Shown here: piece after piece, positions 31,866-40,600 of the stretch
How the letters are laid out: the number at the start of each line of letters is the position of its first letter
Position numbering within the stretch: position 1 is the first letter of the stretch
Assembly (NCBI RefSeq): GCF_021729865.1
Contig: NZ_CP063400.1
Location: 5,084,001-5,148,000, forward strand
Source of the DNA: Hydrogenophaga sp. SL48
GTDB lineage: Bacteria; Pseudomonadota; Gammaproteobacteria; Burkholderiales; Burkholderiaceae_C
Length of the DNA: 64,000 nucleotides
Direction: 5' to 3'
Notes under the pieces: model-generated
Seen by the model: only the letters and a program-made list of their open reading frames with translations
Told to the model about the DNA's origin: nothing
Databases searched by the model: none
Program-made: the position numbers and the translations under genes

Positions 31866-32405
31866 TCAGTACTTCCAGAGGGCGATGACAAGAAGGGTGC
31901 AGCCGGCCGCGGCAAAGTCGTCCAGCAGGATGCCGAAGCCGCCGCGCGGACCGAAACCCTTGAAGGCCCGGTCGGCCCAGGCCATGGGGCCGAATTTCAC
32001 CGCGTCAAACAGGCGGAAGAGTGCGAACGCGACCAGCTGACCCCAGAAGCCGGCGGGCATCACCAGCCACAGCACCAGCCAGAACGCGACCACCTCGTCC
32101 CACACGATGTGGCCCGAGTCGGCGATGCGCATGTGGCGGGCCGTCACCGTGCAGGCCCACCAGCCGATCAGCGTGCCGAGGGCGATGAGCGCCGCCCAGC
32201 CCCCATCGCTCATGAAGGGCTGCAACACCACGAAAGCGGCCCAGGCCCAGAGGGTGCCCACCGTGCCCGGCGCCACGCGGGACAGGCCGGAACCCGCGCC
32301 GAGCGCGATGACGTGGGCCGGGTGCGCGAGCATGAAGCGCAGCGTGGGCCGCAGCACTGGGCCGGAAGCGGGGGCAGGGGCGGGCGGTGCCAGGGTGTCG
32401 GACAT
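31866..32405 (-). CDS. pgpA: Phosphatidylglycerophosphatase A
   Basis: The 179-residue membrane enzyme has about four transmembrane segments. It carries the PgpA signatures SRVAPGTVGTLWAW, HIVWDEVVAFW and FRLFDAVKFGP...GGFGILLDDFAAA. It dephosphorylates phosphatidylglycerophosphate in phospholipid synthesis. It sits between thiL and pncC on the same strand with tight spacing. ATG at 32405 is chosen over an upstream in-frame start. Confidence 0.93.
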   Translation of the reverse strand: MSDTLAPPAPAPASGPVLRPTLRFMLAHPAHVIALGAGSGLSRVAPGTVGTLWAWAAFVVLQPFMSDGGWAALIALGTLIGWWACTVTARHMRIADSGHIVWDEVVAFWLVLWLVMPAGFWGQLVAFALFRLFDAVKFGPMAWADRAFKGFGPRGGFGILLDDFAAAGCTLLVIALWKY

Positions 32406-32450
32406 GGACCGATTATGAAACCTGCCTCGCACGCCGCCGGGGGCTGCGGT

Positions 32451-33428
32451 TCAGGTGAAGTGGTCGAAGCCGGTGGCGTTCAGGGGCTCGGCAACGCCGT
32501 CGGGTCGAATCAGGCGCAGCCCGACCTGGGGCGTGATCGTGCCGATGCGCTGCACCGGGGTCTGGCTCGCGGTGCCCGCCGCCGCGATGGCGTCGCGCGC
32601 CGAGGGCGGCGCGGTGAACAGCAGCTCGTAGTCATCCCCGCCGTGCAGCAGGCACTCCAGCCGCTGGGCCTCGGGCAAGCCGCGCAGCGGCGGCGCGACG
32701 GGCAGATCGGTCAGGCGGATCTCCGCGCCCACGCCGCTGGCCCGCAGGATGTGCCCCAGGTCGCCGGCCAGGCCGTCGCTGAGGTCGATGGCGGCCGGTG
32801 CTCTGCCTTCCCACCCGTCCAGACCGGCCAGCGCCCGGCCCAGCGTCAGCCGGGGCGTGGGCCGCTCCAGCCGATCGCGGCAGCCGTCGTCTGGCGTGGC
32901 TGCGGAGGCCCAGGGCGTGCCGCGTTGCCGCTCCAGTGCCAGCCGTGCCTCGCCGGTGCGACCGCTCAGGTAGAGGTCGTCGCCGGGCCGTGCCGCGTCG
33001 CGCCGCAGCGCCCGGCCCGGCAGCACCTCGCCGAACACGGTGATGCAGATGTTCAACGGACCGCGTGTGGTGTCACCGCCGACCAGCGGGCAGGCGTGGG
33101 CGTCGGCCAGGGACAGCAGACCGTCCGAGAAACCACGCAGCCAGGCCTCGTCGGCGTGCGGCAGGGCCAGCGCCAGGGTGAAGCCCAGCGGGCGCGCGCC
33201 CATCGCCGCCAGGTCGCTCAGGTTGACGGCAAGCGCCTTGTGGCCGAGGGCCTGCGGGTGAACGTCGGGAAAGAAGTGGCGCCCCTCGACCAGCATGTCG
33301 CTGGAGATGGCGAGCTGGTGGCCTGGGCTGGGGTTGAGCAGGGCGCAGTCGTCGCCGATGCCCAGGGCCACCGACGGCCCGCCGGCGGCGCGCTGGAAGT
33401 GGCGCCGGATCAGCTCGAATTCACCCAC
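32451..33428 (-). CDS. thiL: Thiamine-monophosphate kinase
   Basis: The 325-residue PurM-fold enzyme starts MGEFELIRRHF and has IGDDCALL, ISSDMLVEGRHF, DLAAMGARP and LVGGDTTRGP. These Asp-rich metal and ATP-binding motifs mark ThiL, which makes thiamine diphosphate. Its start overlaps the 3' end of the Gcr-type gene by eight bases, so the two are co-transcribed. Confidence 0.95.
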   Translation of the reverse strand: MGEFELIRRHFQRAAGGPSVALGIGDDCALLNPSPGHQLAISSDMLVEGRHFFPDVHPQALGHKALAVNLSDLAAMGARPLGFTLALALPHADEAWLRGFSDGLLSLADAHACPLVGGDTTRGPLNICITVFGEVLPGRALRRDAARPGDDLYLSGRTGEARLALERQRGTPWASAATPDDGCRDRLERPTPRLTLGRALAGLDGWEGRAPAAIDLSDGLAGDLGHILRASGVGAEIRLTDLPVAPPLRGLPEAQRLECLLHGGDDYELLFTAPPSARDAIAAAGTASQTPVQRIGTITPQVGLRLIRPDGVAEPLNATGFDHFT

Positions 33429-35466
33429 GGGAGCGACCCAGCGACGGGGTTCCCCCGTCGTTCCCGATGGCGTCGTCGCTCGCGTCGGGCGGTGGCTCGG
33501 TCTCGGCGCGCGGCGGCAGCAGGAAGCTCAGGGGTGCATGGCGCAGGCGGTGGCGGATGGCCGCGTAGATGCGGCCGCGGTGCGCGGCGTTGATGTTCTG
33601 CGCGCGCAGCGCGAGCCGGAACGCCAGGTAAAAACTCACCGCGAGGTTGAGCGGCCCGACGGCCGCCACGCCGGCCAAGGCCCACCAGAACGCGGGCTCG
33701 CGCCACACATCCGCGCCCAGCGCCATCGCCGCCGCGGCCACCTGACCGGCCGACAGGGTGACGTGGCGCACCTGCAGCCCCAGGCCGAAGAACCCGGCAA
33801 ACGCCGGCACCAGACCGAGCATCAGGCCGAGCGAGATGTTGGCGGCCAGGCCCGAGATGTTGGCGCGCATGAAGGTGGCCCAGCGGTCGGCGCGGTCGCG
33901 GCCGAGCCAGCGGGTGTATCTGGGGTTGTGGCGCATGGCCGAGTCCAGCTGGTGGAACACGAACCAGTTCTCGACCCAGCCGGCGATGATGCTGGAGGCA
34001 AACAGCAGCACCCCGGTGAAGGCGGCGAACAGCACGGTGGGACCGAACAGGTTCAGGTCGTGCAGCACGTGGTGGGCCTTCTCGGCGCCGATCATGGACT
34101 CACCGGCGGACACGCTGAGCCCGGCGCTGATCAGCATGACCACGGGCACCACCAGGCCCACGTTGCCGAGAATCGCCGCGATCTGCGAGCGCAGCAGGTG
34201 GGCCACCTCGTCGACAAAGCGCCGCACCGCACCGGGCTGGCGGATCTCGCGCAGCTTGGCCACCATGGCCGGGGCCGTGACGGCCGGCTGCTTGGTCGCG
34301 ACGGTCAGGTGCAGCAGCTGCACCAGCACGAAGAAGAAGGCGTAGTTGATGCCGGCGGCGAACCCGTCCCAGAAGGCCGAGAGGCCCAGCCCGACCAGCA
34401 GGAACTTGACCCAGGTGGTGAGCCCGATCAGGGCGCCGCCGCCGGCCGCCTTGCCCAGCATCTGTCGGTATTCGGCGGCGTCGCGGGTGATGTAGTGCTC
34501 GCCGCTTTCGGCGCTGCGCTCGGCCACCTTGGCGGCGGTGAGGTGCGAGCTGCTGGCGATCAGGGCCCGGATGCTGCGGTTGTCCTGGCCGACCTGCACC
34601 AGGTCGGCCACCAGGGCGGCGGTGGCGCGCTCGGTCTGTTCGGCCAGCATGCAGTCGAGCAATTGGCGGATGCGCAGGATGCGTTCGCTGAGCTGGCGCA
34701 GCCGGAACACGATGCCGACGGACACGCCGTGCGCTTCGAGGTGCGAGTACACCGTCTGGGCCGCCTCGCGGCAGGCCTCAAGCTGGGCGGAGAGCATGTC
34801 GGCGGCTGCGTGGGCGGCTTCGCTGCGCGCGCCCTGGGTGAGCACCGCCCGCCGCAGGTGCTCGAAATGCGCCGGCAGCGCGTGGAAATGGCGCTCGGCG
34901 AGCGCCTCCGGCGACATGCGGGTGCGGATTTCCGAGGCAAAACCGGTGGCACTGACCTGGCTGATGCTGAAGGTCAACGCGTCCAGCAAGGCGTCTTGCC
35001 AGTGGTTGGGGGCGGCCTCCGTTTCGGGGGGTGAGAGCAGCAGGGCGCGCAGGCGTTTCAGGGTGTCGGTGTCCAGCGCCTGGATCCAGCGCACGTCGAA
35101 GCGGTCGGGCAGCAGCAGGCCAAACAGTTCGCTCAGGTCGGTGGTCTCGGGCGTGCCGGGCAGCATCTTGCGGCGCAGGCGGTGGCCGAACTCGCTGAGG
35201 AAGGCGGTCCGCGGTGCAAAACCAAAGTCCGCCAGCAGCGGGGTGAGGTCCACGGTGTCGGTGAAGCGGTTCCACCATTGGCGCCAGCGGGTCAGCCATT
35301 CGGGTCGCGCCTGGGCTGCATCAAGCAGCAGCCGCACGCGGGCCACGCTGGTCTGCACGTCGTGGGCATCGCCGCGCACCCATCGCAGCAGGTCGATCAA
35401 CCAGAGGTGGCGTTGCGCCAGCGGCGCGTCCGGGTCCAGGGAGTCCAGCAGGTGAACCAGATCCAT
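33421..35466 (-). CDS. Gcr/SpecificRecomb-type membrane protein
   Basis: The 681-residue protein has a long soluble, helical N-terminal half (to about residue 350) and several transmembrane segments in the C-terminal half (GGGALIGLTTWVKFLLVGLG onward). It resembles the family annotated as site-specific recombinase (Gcr, SpecificRecomb, COG4389). That label is historical: I see no recombinase catalytic motif, and the membrane character argues against it. A start at GTG 35478 is possible. It lies between apaG and thiL on the minus strand. Confidence 0.8.
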   Translation of the reverse strand: MDLVHLLDSLDPDAPLAQRHLWLIDLLRWVRGDAHDVQTSVARVRLLLDAAQARPEWLTRWRQWWNRFTDTVDLTPLLADFGFAPRTAFLSEFGHRLRRKMLPGTPETTDLSELFGLLLPDRFDVRWIQALDTDTLKRLRALLLSPPETEAAPNHWQDALLDALTFSISQVSATGFASEIRTRMSPEALAERHFHALPAHFEHLRRAVLTQGARSEAAHAAADMLSAQLEACREAAQTVYSHLEAHGVSVGIVFRLRQLSERILRIRQLLDCMLAEQTERATAALVADLVQVGQDNRSIRALIASSSHLTAAKVAERSAESGEHYITRDAAEYRQMLGKAAGGGALIGLTTWVKFLLVGLGLSAFWDGFAAGINYAFFFVLVQLLHLTVATKQPAVTAPAMVAKLREIRQPGAVRRFVDEVAHLLRSQIAAILGNVGLVVPVVMLISAGLSVSAGESMIGAEKAHHVLHDLNLFGPTVLFAAFTGVLLFASSIIAGWVENWFVFHQLDSAMRHNPRYTRWLGRDRADRWATFMRANISGLAANISLGLMLGLVPAFAGFFGLGLQVRHVTLSAGQVAAAAMALGADVWREPAFWWALAGVAAVGPLNLAVSFYLAFRLALRAQNINAAHRGRIYAAIRHRLRHAPLSFLLPPRAETEPPPDASDDAIGNDGGTPSLGRSRG

Positions 35467-35489
35467 GCGGTGGGTCACGGGCCGGGGGG

Positions 35490-35891
35490 TCAGTGGAGCA
35501 CGCGCGGGGGCGCTTCGCCACCGAGACCGCCGTCGGCCACCAGCGCAAACGCCGGCACCTCGGCTTCAAAGCGTTCGCCGTCTTCGCCAACGCAGAAAAA
35601 GCTGCCGCGCATGCTGCCCGAGCGCGTGCTCAGGCGGGTGCCGCTGGTGTATTGAAACGACTCGCCCGGGCGCAGCAGTGGCTGGTTGCCGACCACCCCC
35701 AGGCCCTTGACCTCTTCGGTGTGGCCCCGTGCGTCTTCCACGATCCAGTGGCGCGAAATCAGCTGCGCCGTCACCTCGCCGGTGTTGGTGACCGTGATGG
35801 TGTAAGCGAAGGCGTACACATCCTCTTCAGGCATGGATTGCTCGCTGAGGTATTGCGGCTCGACCTCGCAGGTGAACTGGTGTTTCGACAT
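35490..35891 (-). CDS. apaG: ApaG domain protein
   Basis: The 133-residue protein has the fibronectin-like ApaG fold: [29 protein letters not shown], then [34 protein letters not shown]. ApaG is linked to cobalt/magnesium resistance in Salmonella and resembles a pyrophosphate-binding fold; its precise activity is uncertain. [10 protein letters not shown] is the usual start for this order. It is divergent from rpe. Confidence 0.93.
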   Translation of the reverse strand: MSKHQFTCEVEPQYLSEQSMPEEDVYAFAYTITVTNTGEVTAQLISRHWIVEDARGHTEEVKGLGVVGNQPLLRPGESFQYTSGTRLSTRSGSMRGSFFCVGEDGERFEAEVPAFALVADGGLGGEAPPRVLH

Positions 35892-35980
35892 GGGAGGCAT
35901 GTTACCGCGACGCCGCATTTCTGCGCCGGCCTGCGAAAATGCGGCCTCCATTCCCCCGGTCATCCTTCCGACGCCCCACC

Positions 35981-36658
35981 ATGAGCACCTACCGCATCGC
36001 CCCGTCCATCCTGTCCGCCGACTTCGCTCGCCTGGGCGAGGAAGTGAAAAACGTCATCGCCGCCGGCGCCGACTGGGTTCACTTTGACGTGATGGACAAC
36101 CACTACGTGCCCAACCTGACCTTCGGGCCCATGGTCTGCCAGGCGCTGAAACCCCACGCCAAGAAACCCGACGGCATGCCGGTGCCGATCGACGTGCACC
36201 TGATGATCCAGCCGGTGGACGCGCTCGCGGGTGCCTTCATCGACGCCGGCGCCGACCTGGTGAGCTTTCACCCCGATGCGAGCGCCCATGTGCACCGCAG
36301 CGTGCAGGCGATCAAGGCCAGGGGCTGCAAGGCCGGCCTCACCTTCAACCCGGCCGAGCCGCTGGACGTGCTGGACTACCTGATCGACGACATCGACCTG
36401 ATCCTGATCATGAGCGTCAACCCGGGGTTCGGTGGACAGAGCTTCATCGACTCCGCGCTGCGAAAGATCGAAGCCGCACGCAAACGCATCGAGGCCAGTG
36501 GCAAGGACATCCGCCTCGAAGTGGACGGCGGCATCAAGGCCGACAACATCCGCCGCGTGGCCGACGCGGGCGCCGACACCTTCGTGGCCGGCAGCGCGAT
36601 TTTCGGCAAGCCGGACTACAAGAGCGTGATCGATGACATGCGCAAGGCGTTGGCCTGA
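35981..36658 (+). CDS. rpe: Ribulose-phosphate 3-epimerase
   Basis: The 225-residue TIM-barrel enzyme starts [20 protein letters not shown]. Metal and catalytic residues are in [32 protein letters not shown] and LEVDGGI. It interconverts ribulose- and xylulose-5-phosphate in the pentose-phosphate or Calvin cycle. It overlaps gph (TGATG), and the rpe-gph-trpE order is common in proteobacteria. Confidence 0.97.
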   Translation: MSTYRIAPSILSADFARLGEEVKNVIAAGADWVHFDVMDNHYVPNLTFGPMVCQALKPHAKKPDGMPVPIDVHLMIQPVDALAGAFIDAGADLVSFHPDASAHVHRSVQAIKARGCKAGLTFNPAEPLDVLDYLIDDIDLILIMSVNPGFGGQSFIDSALRKIEAARKRIEASGKDIRLEVDGGIKADNIRRVADAGADTFVAGSAIFGKPDYKSVIDDMRKALA

Positions 36659-37389
36659 TGCTGGCTGGCATCAAGGCCGTCATCGTCGATCTCGACGGCA
36701 CGATGGTCGATACCCTGGGCGACTTCGTGGTCGCGCTCAACCACACCCTGGACGACCTGCGCCTGCCGCCCGTGGACCGCGCCCTGGTCGAGCGCTCGGT
36801 GGGCAAGGGCTCCGAACACCTGGTGCGCACCGTGCTGGAGCACCAGCTGGCGCTGCCCGAGGTGGCGGCGTCGGGTGCCATGGCGCTGGGCTGGCCGCGC
36901 GACCAGGTGAGCGAGCTGGCGCTGGAACGCTACCAGCACCACTACCTGTTCATCAACGGCCAACATTCGGCCGTGTACCCCGGGGTGCTGGCGGGGCTGC
37001 AACAACTTCAGGCATCGGGCCTGCCCATGGCCTGCCTGACCAACAAGCCGCTGGCGTTTGCGCGGGCGCTGCTCGACCTCAAAGGCCTGAGCGGGTTCTT
37101 CCAGCAGGTGTTCGGTGGCGACAGCTTCGAGCGCAAGAAACCCGACCCGCTGCCGCTGCTGAAAACCTGCGAGGCACTGGGCACGCTGCCTGCGCAGACG
37201 CTGATGGTGGGTGACTCACAGAACGACGGCATGGCCGCGCGTGCGGCGGGCTGTCCGGTGGTGCTGGTCACCTATGGCTACAACCACGGCGACCCGATCG
37301 CCAACGCACCGCACGATCTGCTGCTGGATTCGCTGGCCGACCTGTCACCAGCACTGGATCAGATTGGCGAGCAACCGCTCACTTCTTGA
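36658..37389 (+). CDS. gph: Phosphoglycolate phosphatase
   Basis: The 243-residue HAD hydrolase has motif I VDLDGTMVDT, motif II CLTNKP, motif III FERKKPDPL and motif IV MVGDSQNDGMAA. It removes phosphate from 2-phosphoglycolate. Translation is coupled to rpe by a TGATG overlap. The last 11 bases overlap the convergent chalcone-isomerase-like gene. Confidence 0.95.
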   Translation: MLAGIKAVIVDLDGTMVDTLGDFVVALNHTLDDLRLPPVDRALVERSVGKGSEHLVRTVLEHQLALPEVAASGAMALGWPRDQVSELALERYQHHYLFINGQHSAVYPGVLAGLQQLQASGLPMACLTNKPLAFARALLDLKGLSGFFQQVFGGDSFERKKPDPLPLLKTCEALGTLPAQTLMVGDSQNDGMAARAAGCPVVLVTYGYNHGDPIANAPHDLLLDSLADLSPALDQIGEQPLTS

Positions 37390-37993
37390 TCCCCAGCAGA
37401 GCGTCCTTGAGCAGCCAGTCGGCCGGCTTCGGGCCGAGCCAGATGCGCATGAGTGCGTTGAAGAACTCGGGCTCCTTGAACGGCTCACCTTCCACCTGGC
37501 CCTTGATGGTGAGCACCGTGCCCGTGCCCGGCACCCAGTCGATCAAGAAGGTCTCGCCGGTCTTGAGCACCTTGTGGTTGCTGAACACCTGGCTCATGCG
37601 CAGCACGCCGGGGATGAGTTTGGAGAAGGCGCTTCGCTCCATGTTGTCTTCCATGCCCCGGGAGAACAGCTTGCCGAGTTCGGTCGAGTCGATGTCACGC
37701 AGCATGGTGATGGTCATGCGTTTGGGGCCGGGGGCGGTCAGCACCGCTTCCGGCGTGTCGGCTTTGGCGCTCAGGTACAGGCCGGCGGTGTACACCTTGA
37801 ACACCGCCTTGTAGCGCACGCCGGCCCCGTTGAGCTGCAAGGGGGCGTTGTTGACGGTGATCCGGTCCTCCAGTTTGACGCCGGCCACGTCGACGGTGGC
37901 GGCGTTCGCCGGGCCCTGTGCCAGCCCCAGGGCCCATGCCAGGGCCATCGTGGCGGCGAACCGGGAGGGAAGCAGCTGGGTGTGGGTCTTCAT
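37379..37993 (-). CDS. Chalcone isomerase-like periplasmic protein
   Basis: The 204-residue protein has a signal peptide (about residues 1-33, ending GPANA). A chalcone-isomerase-like domain follows: VAGVKLEDRITVNNAPLQLNGAGVRYKAVFKVYTAGLYLS, then MTITMLRDIDSTELGKLFSRGME. Bacterial members are secreted proteins of unknown role and lack flavonoid substrates. It interrupts rpe-gph and trpE in the opposite orientation. A dyad resembling a TetR operator lies upstream. Confidence 0.87.
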   Translation of the reverse strand: MKTHTQLLPSRFAATMALAWALGLAQGPANAATVDVAGVKLEDRITVNNAPLQLNGAGVRYKAVFKVYTAGLYLSAKADTPEAVLTAPGPKRMTITMLRDIDSTELGKLFSRGMEDNMERSAFSKLIPGVLRMSQVFSNHKVLKTGETFLIDWVPGTGTVLTIKGQVEGEPFKEPEFFNALMRIWLGPKPADWLLKDALLGIKK

Positions 37994-38035
37994 GGCAGGG
38001 CCTCGGGCCGGTGGCGGCAAAGGTGGAAGAAAATA

Positions 38036-38047
38036 GAACGGTCGTTC
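38036..38047. promoter_or_regulatory. TetR-operator-like dyad upstream of the chalcone-isomerase-like gene
   Basis: Gaacg (38036-38040) and cgttc (38043-38047) are perfect complements with two central bases, in AT-rich surroundings (aaaatagaacg...cgttcgaaaa). The site lies about 43 bases upstream of the 37993 start. No TetR gene is present in the window. Confidence 0.3.
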
Positions 38048-38165
38048 GAAAATGCAGATTCTGACCTGCCGTGCGGTGTCCCACAACAGGGTTCAACCGT
38101 AGAACCAAAGCGTGCAGTGGGCGGGTGACCGGTTTTTCCCGCCGGCTTTGCTACACTTTGGCCCC

Positions 38166-38249
38166 ATGTTCATCCCACGCACATCCTTCACAGGTGGTCT
38201 GCCGAGCCGCAATGGCCGGGGAGCCTGGCCCTGGCGCAAGCCAGCGTAA
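38166..38249 (+). CDS. trpL: Candidate trp leader peptide (27 codons, two Trp)
   Basis: ATG at 38166 opens a frame reading MFIPRTSFTGGLPSRNGRGA, then WPWRKPA and stop. The two Trp codons at 38226-38228 and 38232-38234 lie near the 3' end, as in attenuation leaders. The second is inside a ctggc-gcaa-gccag hairpin (38230-38243). A perfect ccggggt/accccgg hairpin (38263-38282) follows. No U-rich terminator was found before trpE, so a classical attenuator is not proven. A -10-like tacact is at 38152-38157. Confidence 0.45.
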   Translation: MFIPRTSFTGGLPSRNGRGAWPWRKPA

Positions 38250-38408
38250 ACGTGCACTCCCCCCGGGGTGCGCGGACCCCGGCCCGCCCCAGGCGATCCC
38301 CGTCCGCGCCACCCCAGCCCCCGAACCCGGCAGCGCGCCTGACCGGGCACCCCAGAAAAACGGTTTCGCCCGCTGCGGCGCAGCAAGAGGCCGATGGAGC
38401 GTCTGAAC
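38250..38408 (+). promoter_or_regulatory. trpE 5' leader region
   Basis: The 159 bases between the candidate trpL and trpE are extremely GC-rich and can form a 7-bp perfect hairpin at 38263-38282. Several weaker C-run/G-run pairings follow, including cccgg with ccggg near 38330-38350. There is no gene. It would be a long structured 5' UTR on the trp transcript. Confidence 0.4.
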
Positions 38409-39908
38409 ATGATCACCGAACTCGAATTCAAGAGCCTGGCCAGCCAGGGCTACAACCGCATCCCGCTGATGGCCGAGGCCTTCGCGGACCTCGAAACCCC
38501 GCTCTCGCTGTACCTGAAGCTCGCCCACGGGCGCGGTGACGGCAAACACAGCTTCCTGCTCGAATCCGTCGTCGGCGGCGAGCGCTTCGGCCGCTACAGC
38601 TTCATCGGCCTGCCCGCGCGCACGCTGCTGCGCGCCAGCGGCTTCGGCGCCGAAGCCCACACCGAGGTGGTGCGTGACGGCGTGGTGGTCGAGACGAACC
38701 ACGGCAACCCGCTGGACTTCATCGCCGCCTACCAGCAGCGCTTCAAGGTCGCGCTGCGGCCCGGCCTGCCGCGGTTTTGTGGCGGCCTGGCCGGTTATTT
38801 CGGTTATGACGCGGTGCGCTACATCGAGAAGAAGCTCGAAAACACCTGTCCGCCCGACACCCTGGGTTGCCCCGACATCCTGCTGCTGCAGTGCGAGGAG
38901 CTGGCCGTCATCGACAACCTTTCGGGCAAGCTCTACCTGATCGTCTACGCCGATCCAGCCCAGCCCGAGGCCTACGCCAACGCCAAGAAGCGGGTGCGCG
39001 AGCTGAAAGAGGCGCTGAAGTATTCGGTGAGCGCGCCGGTGGTCAAGCCCAGCCAGAGCTACCCGGCCGAGCGGGACTTCGCCAAGGCCGACTACATCGC
39101 CGCGGTGGAGCGCGCCAAGGAGCTGATCGCCGGCGGCGACTTCATGCAGGTGCAGGTGGGCCAGCGCATCAAGAAGCGCTACACCGAAAGCCCGCTGAGC
39201 CTGTACCGCGCGCTGCGTTCGCTGAACCCCAGCCCCTACATGTATTACTACCACTTCGGCGACTTCCATGTGGTGGGCGCGTCGCCCGAGATCCTGGTGC
39301 GCCAGGAGCAGGTCGACGGGGGACAGAAAGTCATCATCCGGCCGCTCGCCGGCACACGCCCGCGCGGCGCCACGCCCGAGAAGGACAAGGCGACCGAGAT
39401 CGAACTGGTGAACGATCCGAAAGAGCGCGCCGAACACGTGATGCTGATCGACCTGGCACGCAACGACATCGGCCGCATCGCGAAAATCGGCAGCGTCAAG
39501 GTGACCGAGGCCTTCGCGGTGGAACGCTACAGCCATGTGATGCACATCGTGAGCAACGTCGAAGGCACACTGGTGGACGGCATGACCAACATGGACGTGC
39601 TGAAAGCCACCTTCCCGGCCGGCACGCTGACCGGCGCGCCCAAGGTGCACGCGATGGAGCTGATCGACCAGCTCGAACCCACCAAACGCGGCCTCTACGG
39701 CGGCGCCTGTGGCTACCTCAGCTACGCCGGTGACATGGACGTGGCGATCGCCATCCGCACCGGCATCATCAAGGACCAGATGCTCTACGTGCAGGCGGCC
39801 GCGGGGGTCGTGGCCGACTCCATTCCCGAGATGGAGTGGAGGGAAACCGAACACAAAGCCCGCGCGTTGCTGCGTGCGGCGGAGCTGGTGGAAGAAGGGC
39901 TGGAGTAA
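38409..39908 (+). CDS. trpE: Anthranilate synthase component I
   Basis: The 499-residue chorismate-utilising enzyme begins [19 protein letters not shown] and ends with the catalytic chorismate-binding domain ([35 protein letters not shown]). Its N-terminal domain carries the Trp feedback site (LLES motif in [20 protein letters not shown]). It makes anthranilate from chorismate with TrpG. An ATG 15 bases upstream (38394) is in frame, but 38409 matches the family and has GGAG upstream. TrpG follows five bases after the stop. Confidence 0.97.
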   Translation: MITELEFKSLASQGYNRIPLMAEAFADLETPLSLYLKLAHGRGDGKHSFLLESVVGGERFGRYSFIGLPARTLLRASGFGAEAHTEVVRDGVVVETNHGNPLDFIAAYQQRFKVALRPGLPRFCGGLAGYFGYDAVRYIEKKLENTCPPDTLGCPDILLLQCEELAVIDNLSGKLYLIVYADPAQPEAYANAKKRVRELKEALKYSVSAPVVKPSQSYPAERDFAKADYIAAVERAKELIAGGDFMQVQVGQRIKKRYTESPLSLYRALRSLNPSPYMYYYHFGDFHVVGASPEILVRQEQVDGGQKVIIRPLAGTRPRGATPEKDKATEIELVNDPKERAEHVMLIDLARNDIGRIAKIGSVKVTEAFAVERYSHVMHIVSNVEGTLVDGMTNMDVLKATFPAGTLTGAPKVHAMELIDQLEPTKRGLYGGACGYLSYAGDMDVAIAIRTGIIKDQMLYVQAAAGVVADSIPEMEWRETEHKARALLRAAELVEEGLE

Positions 39909-39913
39909 ACGTC

Positions 39914-40600
39914 ATGAGCAACAAAATCCAACACATGAACGACGCCGGGCCGCCCCAAGGCGTTCAAGCCCCCTTGGGGGGCAGCGGACCTCGCGCAGCG
40001 GGGGAGCGTGGGGGCGTCAAGTTGTTGATGGTCGACAACTACGACTCTTTCACCTACAACATCGTGCAGTACTTCGGTGAACTCGGCGCCGACGTGACCG
40101 TGGTCCGCAACGATGAGATCTCTGTCGACGAGATCCAGCGCCGTGTGGACGCGGGGCAGGTGGACCGTCTGGTGATTTCGCCCGGCCCTTGCTCGCCGGC
40201 AGAAGCCGGCATCTCGGTGGCGGCCATCCAGCACTTCGCGGGCAAGCTGCCCATCCTCGGCGTGTGCCTGGGCCACCAGGCCATCGGCGCGGCCTTCGGC
40301 GGCAAGATCATCCGTGCGCAGGAGCTCATGCACGGCAAGACCAGCGTCATCACCACCACGCAGGAAGGCGTGTTCGCCGATCTGCCCGAGCAGTTCACGG
40401 TCAACCGATACCACTCGCTGGCCATTCAGCGCGAGTCTTGCCCCGACTGCCTGAAGGTCACCGCCTGGACGCCCGACGGCGAGATCATGGGCGTGAAGCA
40501 CAAGACCCTGGCGATTGAGGGCGTGCAGTTCCACCCCGAGAGCATCCTCACCGAGCACGGGCACGCGATGCTGAAGAATTTCCTGGAGCAGACCGCATGA
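39914..40600 (+). CDS. trpG: Anthranilate synthase component II with repeat-encoded N-terminus
   Basis: The glutamine amidotransferase part runs from residue 35 ([20 protein letters not shown]), with catalytic Cys in [10 protein letters not shown] (C118) and QFHPESIL near residue 207. The first 34 residues ([20 protein letters not shown]...) are not normal for TrpG; residues about 11-34 come from the type-1 dispersed repeat at 39944-40015. The usual Met before Lys is here a GTC Val codon, so translation probably begins at ATG 39914, which has GGAG eight bases upstream. An internal start at TTG or ATG 40027 is a less likely alternative. TrpG overlaps ltaE (ATGA). Confidence 0.9.
   Translation: MSNKIQHMNDAGPPQGVQAPLGGSGPRAAGERGGVKLLMVDNYDSFTYNIVQYFGELGADVTVVRNDEISVDEIQRRVDAGQVDRLVISPGPCSPAEAGISVAAIQHFAGKLPILGVCLGHQAIGAAFGGKIIRAQELMHGKTSVITTTQEGVFADLPEQFTVNRYHSLAIQRESCPDCLKVTAWTPDGEIMGVKHKTLAIEGVQFHPESILTEHGHAMLKNFLEQTA
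39944..40015. repeat. Dispersed palindromic repeat, type 1, inside trpG (locus C)
   Basis: It runs gccgggccgccccaaggcg, a centre of cccccttggggggc, then agcggacctcgcgcagcg and gagcgtggggg. It is collinear with the 81-bp units at 7933-8175. It lies in frame between the ATG and the conserved part of trpG. Its orientation is opposite to the other copies relative to the upstream gene. Confidence 0.88.

Noticed and set aside
33421..35466. Functional site-specific recombinase
   Set aside because: The family name suggests it, but there are no serine- or tyrosine-recombinase catalytic motifs and the C-terminal half is membrane-spanning.
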